Notes: generated from the letters alone by a model not told the origin. Shown: positions 24,583-34,066, counted from the stretch's first letter. The stretch: 64,000 nt of DNA from Candidatus Gastranaerophilales bacterium (GCA_944325865.1 CALVBS010000007.1:1-64000); one strand, 5' to 3'. Numbers and translations are program-made.

Positions 24583-27252
24583 TTATAAAAAACTTGCATA
24601 AATTGTTCTTAAATCAGGACCGTTTGTGTTGGCAAATTCAACATTATAATACTTTAATCCCGGTTTAAACGGCATTATAAAATTTGCATGACCCAGATCA
24701 ATTATTTTTTCAGTTCCGTCTGCTTCTTTAAAGAAATTTTTTAAGGCAGTATCGTTTAAATAAATTCCTTTTTCTCTTAAATTTTTAATGACGTCATTAT
24801 ATAAATTTAAATCACTGTGTTCTGTGTCAATCAATCCTTTTTGATATAAATCTCCGTTTGCATCTTTTACATATTCATACAGTGCAGTATCTGTTTTATA
24901 ATCATAAAAATATAATTTCGGGATATTTTTACATTCGTTTAATTCAAGATATTTACTGATACAGGCATTTGTAAAATTTGAATCTGCCATTAAAACTTTA
25001 TTTTTCTTTATTGTTTTTTTATCATACATCCAAACGGCCTCATTATCTTCTGCATATGAACGGTCAGTTTTTAAAATATATTCATCATTCATAAAGGCTA
25101 TGTAGTATATATTTTTGTCGTTTAAATCTCCGCCTTTTAATTTTTTTATTGTAAAAGGCATTCCGTTTACTGTTAAAAATTTATTTTCAATATTTTCATT
25201 TCGAATTGTTGAGATTAATTCTTCATAAGTTCCGAATTCCAAACAGGCTGATGGAAGTTTTCCTATTGTGAATGGCTGCTCCCGCTTTGTGTCACAATCT
25301 TTTTTATAAAGTTGTTCGAGTTTTGAAGGTTCCATATAAGAGACATACGGACGATTAAAACTCCAGTATTTTTCTTCAAGTTTCCATGGAGACCAGTTTG
25401 GCATAAATTTTAAAAGTTCATCTATAGATTTTGCATTTTTAAATAATTTTTCTACATATTTTTCGTAAGCCCCGTAGTAACCTTCATCAGACAAATACCA
25501 GTGCAGAAAATCTTTTAATCCGTAAGTTTCTATTAATTCTTTCGAAATTTCTTTCAGATTATCAGGAGAATTCATTATTTCTTCCACGAATTTATCGGGA
25601 TTTTGTTTCGCAAGTTCGGCCAGAGGAGATACCTTTTTTGTTAAATCTTTTACAAAATTTTTCGAATTAAATGAAGAAACTATTACATTGCCTTCAAGAT
25701 TTGTTATATTATATTTTTTGAGAAATTTTTCATACTTTTCTTTTGCATCCGGCTCCATAAAAATTACGCCGTTGTCATTTATGCTTGCTTTTATATCGTT
25801 AATAAAATCAGAACTGATACCGCTAATTTTGGGAGAATTTTTTATTTCTCTGACAGTCTCAATAAAATTTTCTATGGTGCCGATATCAGAAAATCGTGGT
25901 TTATCAAGATTTATTCCTTGAGCAGGAATTGCTTTAACTTTAAGTGTAGAAAAATCAAAAGCTTTGTAATTTGCATAAACTTTTTTCGGCATGCCGTTAG
26001 AAGTTGCAATATCTTCAATTTTTAACTCTTTATTACCAAGACCGTAAGGGTATTTTTCTAATAAATTTTCATCACTTTTGTTTAAAACATTCTGCATTAA
26101 CGCAAGAAATTCAAGAAAATCAGCATTCCCGTTTTCATCTGCAAATTTTTCAAGATATTTTAAAATATACGGATGAATAATCATTATATTTGTACTTGTA
26201 TAAAATTTATTATTTTTATAAATTATATCGTAGCAATTTTCCGAATTTATCTTTTCATAAAAAGTTTTTATTTCATTGTTATCTCCGATTTCCACAAGCG
26301 GAACGTTAAAGAGATTCTCATCAGACACATCTCTTACAACAACTCCTATCCCGACGTTTCCATCCTTCTCAAATTCTTTCAAAGCTCTTGCAATATTTAT
26401 GTTATGAAAAGTATCCGATGTTAAAATAACAAGAGGTTTGTTTAGCGGGATTGTTTTGTTTTTAAGTCCTTTAATAATTGCACCTGCAGTTCCGGAAAGA
26501 TTATCTTCATCTTCTGTTATTATTGAAGTTTTCTGAATTTTACCAATCCCTGCGGCAGGTATAAGTGCCGACATTTCCAGAAGAGTTTTGCCGGTACTAG
26601 GATATTTTGTTGCGGGCTTATTGGTATCATACAAATCGGAAAGAGGTTTCAAACGAGTTCCGTAACCTGCAGCAGGTACAACTATTGTATAGTTGTTATT
26701 TATTAATGCTGCATCTGCTAAAGGTTGAATTTTATCAAACTTTTTTCTTGACACATAATTATTTACAATAGCATTAGTATCTTTTGATTTGTAACCGCTA
26801 ACAACAACAAGGTTATTTCCAAAACTTATATTTTTGTATTTATCAACAAATATTTTTTTGTTATCTATTTTTTGATAATCAATATTTAAATCCGGACTCG
26901 TTAATTTTGAACCTCTGTTTAATAAAATTTTTATGCCCAATTCATCATCAACAAGCTCAATAACAGGCTGATGCAAACCTCCAATAATATTAATTTTAGG
27001 AATATCCGATTTTAAATTATGTTGAATCTTCCCTATTACATGATTGTAACGTGATTTTATAAAAATATTTTTGGAATCCTGACGTATAAGATTAAAACCG
27101 ATAAAATCCTGATTTGGAGATACCGGATTTGAATAATAAGATTTTGATTTTTCAAGCGTTGCAGCGTCTTGTTCAACAACTTTATTTTCATAATAAGCAG
27201 TGCGGCTGTTGAACGAAAGATTATAATTAAATTTTACGGATGCAACACGCAT
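24583..27252 (-). CDS. Nucleotidyltransferase fused to a kinase-like C-terminal domain
   Basis: An 889-residue protein. Residues 188-400 form a sugar-phosphate nucleotidyltransferase: PAAGYGTRLKPLS (193-205), TNKPATKYP, VILTSDTFHN and later FSDIGTIENF. The C-terminal ~190 residues look like an atypical protein/small-molecule kinase: EYILKTDR (possible ATP-site Lys728), YLNDTALKNF (831-840, catalytic Asp/Asn pair) and IIDLGHANF (850-858, DLG for DFG). The N-terminal 185 residues are unassigned. The gene overlaps the upstream PHP gene by 1 nt. It may make and transfer an activated sugar; the kinase call is pattern-based and unproven. Confidence 0.62.
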   Translation of the reverse strand: MRVASVKFNYNLSFNSRTAYYENKVVEQDAATLEKSKSYYSNPVSPNQDFIGFNLIRQDSKNIFIKSRYNHVIGKIQHNLKSDIPKINIIGGLHQPVIELVDDELGIKILLNRGSKLTSPDLNIDYQKIDNKKIFVDKYKNISFGNNLVVVSGYKSKDTNAIVNNYVSRKKFDKIQPLADAALINNNYTIVVPAAGYGTRLKPLSDLYDTNKPATKYPSTGKTLLEMSALIPAAGIGKIQKTSIITEDEDNLSGTAGAIIKGLKNKTIPLNKPLVILTSDTFHNINIARALKEFEKDGNVGIGVVVRDVSDENLFNVPLVEIGDNNEIKTFYEKINSENCYDIIYKNNKFYTSTNIMIIHPYILKYLEKFADENGNADFLEFLALMQNVLNKSDENLLEKYPYGLGNKELKIEDIATSNGMPKKVYANYKAFDFSTLKVKAIPAQGINLDKPRFSDIGTIENFIETVREIKNSPKISGISSDFINDIKASINDNGVIFMEPDAKEKYEKFLKKYNITNLEGNVIVSSFNSKNFVKDLTKKVSPLAELAKQNPDKFVEEIMNSPDNLKEISKELIETYGLKDFLHWYLSDEGYYGAYEKYVEKLFKNAKSIDELLKFMPNWSPWKLEEKYWSFNRPYVSYMEPSKLEQLYKKDCDTKREQPFTIGKLPSACLEFGTYEELISTIRNENIENKFLTVNGMPFTIKKLKGGDLNDKNIYYIAFMNDEYILKTDRSYAEDNEAVWMYDKKTIKKNKVLMADSNFTNACISKYLELNECKNIPKLYFYDYKTDTALYEYVKDANGDLYQKGLIDTEHSDLNLYNDVIKNLREKGIYLNDTALKNFFKEADGTEKIIDLGHANFIMPFKPGLKYYNVEFANTNGPDLRTIYASFL

Positions 27253-28970
27253 TATTTTTCTCCGAGTAATTCTTTCAAAACATTCTCATCCATATATTTA
27301 TGTTTTATAAAAATTGAAGGTTTATGTGCATCAATACCACCGGTATATTTAAGATTCAGATTAGGATTATCGGCGATTGTTTTCATAAAATCCATCCATT
27401 TTTTATCGGCATTTTGCGGATATGATTGATAATTTATTTCACTTGCATAAAATTTTTCTTTACCTATCTGTTTCAATGAATTAAAAATTTCATAGACCAA
27501 ATTTTCATGCGGAGCAAACATTTTTTCTTCACATAATTTCTTTCTTGCAGGAGAAATATTATCACTTGCAAAATCAATTATTGCAGGATGAGCAAACCCG
27601 TAAAAACCGTCTGTTGTTGCTTCAAAAATATCTTCCGGATTTATGGAATACTGTTTTCTGTCATGAAGTGTCGGAAGACTTTCTTTAACTGTTTGAGTAA
27701 TAAAATCTTCTTTGTCTTTCAAATCAGTTTTAAATATTTGTTCAAAATCCTGTGCATTTTCTTCTGTCCAGAGACCTTTTTCAATCAAATAATCTTTGAG
27801 TCCATGTTTTTGGAAATATTCAGGAATATTTCGTTCACCGAAAGCATCCATTCTATAGTAATAATTTTCTCCAAACTGTTTAAACAATTTATCCGCAGAT
27901 AACTTTTCTGTATCATCAGGCAGAATTTCATTAATCCGTTTTACATATTCCGTAAGTGCAATTTTGAATCTTGCATAGTCACCGGCAAGATACAGCACTC
28001 CATTTGTACGCATTGTTCTTAAATTTGCATGAAACTCTTTTGCTTCATCAATATTCAGATTAAATTCAGGGAATTTATCCGTAATTTTTTCAAGAAATTG
28101 TTCAACATTTTTTTGTCTTGTTTGTTGAATATTATCAAGAATTTTTACAAGCTTTTCGTCGTAAGGGTTCTGGCAATATCCAACCAGTTCAAAATTCAAA
28201 GGTCTTGATACAATTTCAGAATCACAATTTGAAACACTTATTTCAGAACCAAGCACTACTTTCAAATTTTTATATTTTTCAGGGTCTGCAGCAAGAATAT
28301 TTAAAGCATCTCTGCATCCGTCAAGCGTATCATGATCGGTAATTGCGATGGTAAATGGAGGTTTATCATCAGATTGCGTATTTTGTGCGATTCTGTCCGC
28401 ATATTTTCTTGCCTGTTCCAAAAATTGTTCAACTGTCAGTTTTCCGTCAGAAGCTGTCGTGTGATTATGGAGATTCACACGAAATGTCATATTTCTTGCA
28501 CCATCAAAATCTTTTCCGATTGAAAAATCAGCCGGAGTAAATTCATCCAGAAGTTTCTGCAGTTGTGATTTTCCCATTACCGAATTTAATTTGTATTCTT
28601 CACCTTCTTTTATCCCCATATGTTTTGCAAGATTTTTTATATATGCAAAATCGTCAGGAAAAGCTTCCATTGTCTTTTTAAATGTAGTTTTCAAGACATC
28701 TCCTGTATTTTCCGGAGTAATTGCTACAATATTCTGAACTTTCCCACGCCCTCTTAAAGAATTAATAAGCCACACAGCCCCTCCTATTAACACTGCCGCC
28801 GCCGTTCCTATTAATGCTTTTTTCCTGTTAGATAATACCACTTCGTCACTCTTTGGCTCGTTTAAATTTTTTGGCGGAATCATAGTATTTGACAGTGTAT
28901 TCTGCTTTGATACCTCACTAAACGCACTACTCCCGTAAAATACAGGTGTATTTCTAAATTCAACTTTCAT
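27252..28970 (-). CDS. Membrane-anchored PHP-domain phosphoesterase
   Basis: A 572-residue protein started at 28970 (GAGG at 7-nt spacing). A short N-terminus with VEFRNTPVFYGSS precedes one membrane span (about 50-71), so the bulk faces one side of the membrane. The PHP domain has NLHNHTTASDGKLTVEQFLEQA (166-187), AITDHDTLDGCRDAL, LGSEISV, GFAHPAIIDF and GGIDAHKPS, which complete the metal site. A large helical insert separates these. It is coupled to the nucleotidyltransferase-kinase-like gene by a 1-nt overlap. The substrate could be a phosphorylated sugar or a nucleotide; unknown. Confidence 0.76.
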   Translation of the reverse strand: MKVEFRNTPVFYGSSAFSEVSKQNTLSNTMIPPKNLNEPKSDEVVLSNRKKALIGTAAAVLIGGAVWLINSLRGRGKVQNIVAITPENTGDVLKTTFKKTMEAFPDDFAYIKNLAKHMGIKEGEEYKLNSVMGKSQLQKLLDEFTPADFSIGKDFDGARNMTFRVNLHNHTTASDGKLTVEQFLEQARKYADRIAQNTQSDDKPPFTIAITDHDTLDGCRDALNILAADPEKYKNLKVVLGSEISVSNCDSEIVSRPLNFELVGYCQNPYDEKLVKILDNIQQTRQKNVEQFLEKITDKFPEFNLNIDEAKEFHANLRTMRTNGVLYLAGDYARFKIALTEYVKRINEILPDDTEKLSADKLFKQFGENYYYRMDAFGERNIPEYFQKHGLKDYLIEKGLWTEENAQDFEQIFKTDLKDKEDFITQTVKESLPTLHDRKQYSINPEDIFEATTDGFYGFAHPAIIDFASDNISPARKKLCEEKMFAPHENLVYEIFNSLKQIGKEKFYASEINYQSYPQNADKKWMDFMKTIADNPNLNLKYTGGIDAHKPSIFIKHKYMDENVLKELLGEK

Positions 28971-29100
28971 TAGAGACCTCATTTTTCCAATATAGTATAA
29001 CATGTAAATATAAAAATTTGCGTTTGTAATTTACAATTAGTAATATGTTTATTTTTATTGTAATTTAAAAAGTGCAACCGGTAAGTTATGGAGAAGATTT

Positions 29101-29394
29101 ATGAATAATAATGAAAATAATAATACGGAAGTTATACAATATGAAACATCAGGCACCTGCTGCAGATTAATGCAAGTCGCAATACGTGACGGGATTATTG
29201 AAGATGCAGTTTTTATGGGCGGCTGTAACGGAAATCTTAAAGGAATAAAATCTCTTATAAAGGGAATGAAAGTTGATGATGTAATAGAACGATTATCAGG
29301 AATAAGATGCGGAGACAAAATGACAAGTTGCCCCGATCAACTTGCAAAATGTCTTATTGAATATAAAAGTTCTAAACTCCAGCATATTAATTAA
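29101..29394 (+). CDS. TSCPD-domain protein, TIGR03905 family
   Basis: A 97-residue protein matching the TIGR03905 TSCPD family over its length: YETSGTCCRLMQVAI, VFMGGCNGNLKGIKSLIKGM, IERLSGIRCGDKMTSCPDQLAKCL. The conserved cysteines suggest metal or RNA/cofactor binding. The same domain occurs at the C-terminus of class II ribonucleotide reductase. Its function alone is unknown. Confidence 0.88.
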   Translation: MNNNENNNTEVIQYETSGTCCRLMQVAIRDGIIEDAVFMGGCNGNLKGIKSLIKGMKVDDVIERLSGIRCGDKMTSCPDQLAKCLIEYKSSKLQHIN

Positions 29395-29470
29395 AAAAAA
29401 ATTTCATCAACCACTAACTGAAACATAATTGCAGTATTACGGCTAAAACCAATCAGTGACATTAAAACTC

Positions 29471-29498
29471 TTTTCAAATTTGAAAAATCTGCTATAAT
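29471..29498 (+). promoter_or_regulatory. Promoter with palindromic operator before the nitroreductase gene
   Basis: TATAAT (29493-29498) lies 27 nt before the ATG. A perfect 16-bp palindrome, TTTTCAAATTTGAAAA (29471-29486), covers the position of the -35 box, so a dimeric regulator probably binds there. AGAGAGGAG is the ribosome site. Confidence 0.45.
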
Positions 29499-29525
29499 AA
29501 CTTTATAAAAAGAGAGGAGTTTATA

Positions 29526-30026
29526 ATGGAAAATATAATCTTTAAAAGACGTTCTATCAGAAGTTTTGAAGACAAACCGGTTGAACCTGAAAAGGTAGAG
29601 AGAATCCTCCGTGCGGGGATGCAGGCACCGTCAGCCCATAATAAACAACCATGGGAATTTCTTGTGGTAACTGACAAAGATAAACGTGATGCCCTATCAC
29701 AAATGAGTCCTTATGCGGGGATGGTGGCTTATGCTCCTGTTGCAATTATTGTTATAGGACATCCGGATTCAATGACAGAAAAATTTATGCCGCAGGATTT
29801 AGGGGCATGCACGGAAAATATATTACTGCAAATTGTTGAAGAGGGTCTTGGCGGCTGCTGGATGGGATTTTATCCTGACATGGCCCGTTGTGCAACTATT
29901 ACAAATTATTTTAATCTTCCTGAAGACAGAATCCCGTTTTGTGTTATAGCACTTGGTTACAGCCAGCGTGAAAACTCGTTCGTTGACCGATACGATGCTT
30001 CTAAAGTTCATTTTAACAAATGGTAA
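29526..30026 (+). CDS. Nitroreductase-family FMN oxidoreductase
   Basis: A 166-residue nitroreductase-fold protein: FKRRSIRSFEDKPVEPEKVERILRAGMQAPSAHNKQPWEFLVV (FMN site, Arg/Ser and N-x-Q-P-W), ENILLQIVEEGLGGCWMGFYP, and LPEDRIPFCVIALGY. It is a member of the small (under 180 residues) subgroup of anaerobes, probably a dimer using NAD(P)H. The substrate is not known. Confidence 0.9.
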   Translation: MENIIFKRRSIRSFEDKPVEPEKVERILRAGMQAPSAHNKQPWEFLVVTDKDKRDALSQMSPYAGMVAYAPVAIIVIGHPDSMTEKFMPQDLGACTENILLQIVEEGLGGCWMGFYPDMARCATITNYFNLPEDRIPFCVIALGYSQRENSFVDRYDASKVHFNKW

Positions 30027-30035
30027 ACTTTACTA

Positions 30036-30065
30036 TTGACAAATTTTTGTTATTAAGTGTATAAT
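30036..30065 (+). promoter_or_regulatory. Consensus promoter of the leader-peptide transcript
   Basis: TTGACA (30036-30041), 18 nt, TATAAT (30060-30065): both hexamers are perfect consensus. Transcription would begin near 30072, 10 nt before the leader ORF. Confidence 0.65.
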
Positions 30066-30082
30066 GCACACAAAGGAAAAAT

Positions 30083-30172
30083 ATGAATTACTTACACATT
30101 GAATTAACAAACAATTCATCCTCCAATTCATCCAAGTTTCACGACGGGACTTGTATGAATTTTGTTGTGTAA
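30083..30172 (+). CDS. 29-codon leader peptide rich in Ser and Asn
   Basis: ATG at 30083 follows AAGGAAAAAT; the TAA is at 30170-30172. The peptide contains LTNNSSSNSSK: eight consecutive Asn/Ser codons (AAC AAT TCA TCC TCC AAT TCA TCC). It sits right after a consensus promoter and before a terminator that can pair alternatively with the leader, the arrangement of classical ribosome-mediated attenuators. I infer sensing of charged Ser- or Asn-tRNA; no experiment supports it. Confidence 0.5.
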   Translation: MNYLHIELTNNSSSNSSKFHDGTCMNFVV

Positions 30173-30230
30173 GTTTTTTAATATAACAAGATTTAAAATT
30201 TAAAAAGTCCCGTTTATGGCGGGACTTTTT
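30145..30230 (+). promoter_or_regulatory. Transcription attenuator: antiterminator/terminator pair
   Basis: The terminator is AAAAAGTCCCG (30202-30212) / CGGGACTTTTT (30220-30230) with a 7-nt loop and T run. The octamer CGGGACTT also lies inside the leader ORF at 30145-30152, so it can capture the terminator's 5' arm AAGTCCCG (30205-30212) and block termination. A ribosome stalled in the Asn/Ser run leaves that octamer free; a ribosome reaching the stop region covers it. The terminator alone is certain; the switch is inferred. Confidence 0.55.
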
Positions 30231-30261
30231 TAGTGTGCAGACAAACAAAAGAAGGAAACGA

Positions 30262-31809
30262 ATGATTTTAGCAGTTAACAATTACGAAACAAGAAAACAG
30301 CAGACACAACCGCAGTTTAAAGGAGTATTGGACGGAGCATTGACAAATACTTTGAGGACTCTTGACACAAATGATATGGCAAATGCGGTTTTAATAGACT
30401 TGGGGGCAATGGTTCTTCCGAGAACCTACTACGATACAAAAGAACGAAATAAATACGCAGGTGCGGAAACTTTTTTTCGTGAAATCAGCGGAACCGTTAT
30501 AAATTGTCTTTCGGCAGGCATTCTGGCAAATATTATCGGACGTATTGCTTCAAAAAGGGTTATGCCTGATGTAAAAATAAACAATAACAGCTGGTTTTCT
30601 AATGATTCTATTAAAACTCTAAAATCAGCATGGGATAAAGGCAACGGTACAACAAGAAGTTATGCCGAAAACATTTTCAACAATCTTGAAGGTCTTGACG
30701 GAAGAAAAATAAACCGTTTCAGTGACATAAACTGGAGCAAAATCGACTGGATTGACGAAGCAAAATGGAAGAATATATTCTGGTATAACAGTGATTTTAA
30801 AGGGATTCAAAACAAATTAACTACAAAAGAAGGCTTCATTGAAACTTTCACACAAATTATCGACGACAAAAATATTAATAAATACGATAAAAAAAATGTA
30901 TTAAAAATTATGGAAGCCCGCCTTACCAACGCACTGGGTGCAGGACGCGATACTGCGTTAAAAATCGGAGATGACAAGCTTACGGCAAAATTGGAAAATA
31001 TTCTGCGTGATGCATATGATATGGGCAATGATGTTTTCACCAACAAAAATGTTTCTGTTGAAAAAGTTCTGCAAAAAATCAGCAAGATAAATAACATTAA
31101 AATTTTCGGAGCATTAACAACAGCCTCCGCTATCGGACTCACAAACCAGTACATCAACAGAAAAATTACAGAAAAACGCACCGGTAAAAAAGGATTTGTA
31201 GGTGAGGTAGATTTCACTTCAAATAATAAAAAGACCGCTGAAAAAGATAAAACGTTATGGCTTAAAAAACTTGTTGCATGTGCCGGTATGGCCGCAATGG
31301 TTTTAAGTGTTATGAGGGTAAAAAACTTTAAGGATTTTGTGAAAAAACTTGAATTTACAGGCCCCGTAACAGGCGGAAACGCAATCAAAACCGTTTACAT
31401 GTCAACAATTATCGGAAGATTTCTTGCTGCAGACAACTCTACAGAACTCAGAGAATCAGTTACCAGAGACTATTTTGGATTTCTGAACTGGCTTGTATTC
31501 GGCGGTTTTGCGGCTAAAGGTGTTGCAAACATGCTTGATAAAAAAGCCGAAAATCTATTTAATATCTCAAAAGAAGGCAGGGGCATCAAACACTGGCTTA
31601 ATGATATGAGCCTGAAAACACATAACGAAATCGCTGCCAGAGGTAAAGAATTTGCGAAAAAGAATCTGTGGAAACTTAATGCAGCACATCTGGGCGGACT
31701 GGCTTATTCATTTATAACACTCGGACTTGTACTGCCTATGATTAATGACAAAATGACAAAATATAAAGCCCGCAAAAACGCAAATGCAAAACCCGAAACA
31801 CAAACATAG
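30262..31809 (+). CDS. Lineage-specific membrane protein with N-terminal 'QPQFKG' motif
   Basis: A 515-residue protein started at 30262 (AAGAAGGAAACGA upstream). The N-terminus has QPQFKG, an aromatic-x-G motif also seen in other hypothetical proteins of this window. Candidate membrane segments include LVACAGMAAMVLSVM, FLNWLVFGGFAAKGVANML and HLGGLAYSFITLGLVLPMI; the central part is soluble and charged. No known family recognised. Expression is probably gated by the attenuator just upstream, the only clue to its role. Confidence 0.65.
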   Translation: MILAVNNYETRKQQTQPQFKGVLDGALTNTLRTLDTNDMANAVLIDLGAMVLPRTYYDTKERNKYAGAETFFREISGTVINCLSAGILANIIGRIASKRVMPDVKINNNSWFSNDSIKTLKSAWDKGNGTTRSYAENIFNNLEGLDGRKINRFSDINWSKIDWIDEAKWKNIFWYNSDFKGIQNKLTTKEGFIETFTQIIDDKNINKYDKKNVLKIMEARLTNALGAGRDTALKIGDDKLTAKLENILRDAYDMGNDVFTNKNVSVEKVLQKISKINNIKIFGALTTASAIGLTNQYINRKITEKRTGKKGFVGEVDFTSNNKKTAEKDKTLWLKKLVACAGMAAMVLSVMRVKNFKDFVKKLEFTGPVTGGNAIKTVYMSTIIGRFLAADNSTELRESVTRDYFGFLNWLVFGGFAAKGVANMLDKKAENLFNISKEGRGIKHWLNDMSLKTHNEIAARGKEFAKKNLWKLNAAHLGGLAYSFITLGLVLPMINDKMTKYKARKNANAKPETQT

Positions 31810-31906
31810 ATTTTCAAATATGGTTTTTACCGCTTTTTGCCCGTGTAAAATGTAATTACACGTTCAGGCATAAGCATATGTATAAATTTTATAGTATTAT
31901 ATTGCT

Positions 31907-32431
31907 ATGGAAATATATTATATTAATTCCGAAGAATTTTTAAAAACCCACGATTCTGAATTTTTGCGTAAATATACTGACGGATGTGAATTCAAATCAA
32001 TGAAACGTTTTGTACAGCATGCCCTCGGCAGATATCTAGTAAAAACCGTAGCCGCAAAAATCTACGGACTGGATAATACAGAAATTACCATTGAAAACGA
32101 TAAACCCAAATTCAAAAACGGCGGAATTTGTTTCAGTATTTCTCACAGCGGAAAATATATTTCAGCGGCTTTTGACAAAAATGAATGCGGACTGGATATA
32201 GAAGAAATGAAACCGCGGGATTTAGACTCTCTTTCCAAAAGATATGAAAGAGAATTTGCAACAATCGAAGATTTTTATAAATTCTGGACAGAATACGAAG
32301 CGGAAATTAAGCTTCAATCTCCGCCTGCAAATAAATATTCCTGTAAATTTCAGGAAAATTTCATGTTAACTGTTGTATCTGCTGATTCTACTTTTTTACA
32401 GCCATCTTGTATAAGTCATTACGAGGCTTAA
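31907..32431 (+). CDS. 4'-phosphopantetheinyl transferase superfamily protein
   Basis: A 174-residue Sfp/HetI-like PPTase that would activate carrier proteins. It shows FVQHALGRYLVK, FSISHSGKYISAAF, the metal motif GLDIEEM (D and E ligands) and FWTEYEAEIKL, the W-[ST]-x-K-E-A-x-x-K motif with Tyr in place of the first Lys. It is shorter than Sfp, about the half-size of AcpS-like group proteins. Its 3' end overlaps the convergent ABC-F gene by 44 nt. No PKS/NRPS genes are nearby, so the partner is probably the acyl carrier protein of fatty-acid synthesis. Confidence 0.78.
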   Translation: MEIYYINSEEFLKTHDSEFLRKYTDGCEFKSMKRFVQHALGRYLVKTVAAKIYGLDNTEITIENDKPKFKNGGICFSISHSGKYISAAFDKNECGLDIEEMKPRDLDSLSKRYEREFATIEDFYKFWTEYEAEIKLQSPPANKYSCKFQENFMLTVVSADSTFLQPSCISHYEA

Positions 32432-34016
32432 TTATAGCAGGATTTGACAGATAATCCTCGTATTTACTTCTGTGGTTAATATAGCCGTAAGGAGAAATTT
32501 CTATTATTCTGTCTGCCACAGTCTGGATAAATTGATAATCCTGTGATGTAAAAAGTACTGTACCTGCATAGTCTATAAGAGCATTGTTCAAAGCTGTAAT
32601 TGATTCCAGATCAAGGTGGTTTGTAGGTTCATCAAATATCATCACGTTTGATTCTTCAATCATCATTTTCGCAAGAATACAACGAACTTTTTCACCTCCT
32701 GACAGAACCTTTACCTTCTTATCCGCATCGTCACCTGAAAAGAGCATTCTGCCAAGATACCCGCGTAAAAAATTCACATGCTGATCCGGTGAATATTGTG
32801 CAAGCCATTGCATGATATTTAAATCAGATTCAAAGTAAAAATTGTTGTCTTTAGGGAAATAGGAATGAGTTGCCGTAACACCCCATGTAACTGTACCGGA
32901 ATCAGGGGCGGTCTTACCTTCAAGAATATCAAAAAGTGTTGTAATTATCAGCGGATCTTTTGCAATAAACGCAATTTTTTCGCCCTGATAAACCTCAAAA
33001 CTGAAATTCTTAAACAACAATTCACCGTCAACGGATTTTGTTAATCCGTTAACCGTCAATACATCCTTGCCCGGAATTTTCTTGTAATTAAATCTGATTC
33101 GCGGATATTGACGCGAAGACGGTTTAATTTCTTCAAGAGATAATTTATCAAGCATGTTTTTTCTGGAAGTTGCCTGCTTAGCTTTAGAGGCATTAGCACT
33201 GAATCTTGCAATAAAAGCTTTTAATTCTTCCATTTTTTCTTCTGTTTTTTTATTTTGTTCTTCCTTCTGTTTCTGAATTAGACGGCTTGCTTCCGACCAG
33301 AAAGAATAGTTACCCGTATATAGCTGAATGTTTTTGTAGTCAATATCCGCCATATGCGTACAAACTCTGTCCAAAAATTTTCTGTCATGTGATACAACAA
33401 TAACAAGATTTGGAAAATCAATAAGAAATTCTTCAAGCCAGTTGATTGTATTCAGGTCAAGATGGTTTGTAGGTTCGTCCAGCAGCAGGATATCAGGGTT
33501 GCCAAAAAGTGCCTGTGCAAGAAGAACCCGAACCTTTTCGCTGCCCGCAAGATTTTTCATCTGTTCGTAATGCAGTTCGTCAGGAATTCCTAATTCCGAC
33601 AATAAAGATGCAGCCATTGATTCCGCCTGCCAGCCGTCAAGTTCTGCAAACTCTTCTTCCAGATGTGCAGCCTTAATCCCGTCTTCATCATTGAAATCAG
33701 GTTTTGCATATAAAGCATCACGCTCTTTCATAATATCATAAAGTTTTTTATGACCCATAATCACTGTATCTATAACACTGTAATCATCAAATGCAAAGTG
33801 ATCCTGACGCAAAACAGCAATTCTCTGCCCCTTTGATACACTAACTTCGCCGGATGTCGGTTCAATTTCACCGGATAAAACCCTTAGAAGTGTACTTTTT
33901 CCCGCTCCGTTTGCCCCGATAACTCCGTAGCAGTTTCCGGAAACAAATTTTATGCTTACATTCTCAAAAAGTGTCTGCGAGCCAAATCTCACCGTTAATT
34001 TATTTGTTGTTATCAT
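32388..34016 (-). CDS. ABC-F ATPase, YbiT-like ribosome-associated protein
   Basis: A 542-residue protein with two ABC domains and no membrane part. Domain 1: GVIGANGAGKSTLLRVLSGE, LAGSEKVRVLLAQALFGNPDILLLDEPTNHLDL. Domain 2: IAFIAKDPLIITTLFDILEG (degenerate Walker A, lacking GKT) and VLSGGEKVRCILAKMMIEESNVMIFDEPTNHLDLES. The linker is Lys-rich. This is an ABC-F translation factor that rescues or regulates ribosomes; the degenerate second P-loop and overall layout fit YbiT. It ends in KMAVKK. Confidence 0.9.
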   Translation of the reverse strand: MITTNKLTVRFGSQTLFENVSIKFVSGNCYGVIGANGAGKSTLLRVLSGEIEPTSGEVSVSKGQRIAVLRQDHFAFDDYSVIDTVIMGHKKLYDIMKERDALYAKPDFNDEDGIKAAHLEEEFAELDGWQAESMAASLLSELGIPDELHYEQMKNLAGSEKVRVLLAQALFGNPDILLLDEPTNHLDLNTINWLEEFLIDFPNLVIVVSHDRKFLDRVCTHMADIDYKNIQLYTGNYSFWSEASRLIQKQKEEQNKKTEEKMEELKAFIARFSANASKAKQATSRKNMLDKLSLEEIKPSSRQYPRIRFNYKKIPGKDVLTVNGLTKSVDGELLFKNFSFEVYQGEKIAFIAKDPLIITTLFDILEGKTAPDSGTVTWGVTATHSYFPKDNNFYFESDLNIMQWLAQYSPDQHVNFLRGYLGRMLFSGDDADKKVKVLSGGEKVRCILAKMMIEESNVMIFDEPTNHLDLESITALNNALIDYAGTVLFTSQDYQFIQTVADRIIEISPYGYINHRSKYEDYLSNPAIIKPRNDLYKMAVKK

Positions 34017-34066
34017 AATTCTTCCCTATTTAAATTTCAGCTTTTAATATTTTATCACAAAAATAC

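Noticed and set aside
30145-30230. T-box riboswitch
   Set aside because: The terminator looks similar, but the T-box sequence (GGTGGNACCGCG) and specifier stem are missing; leader-peptide attenuation fits better.
30807-31388. 193-codon minus-strand ORF opposite the QPQFKG membrane protein
   Set aside because: The plus-strand frame has promoter, attenuator and ribosome site; the minus frame has none and is Phe/Ser-rich, typical of antisense in AT-rich genes.
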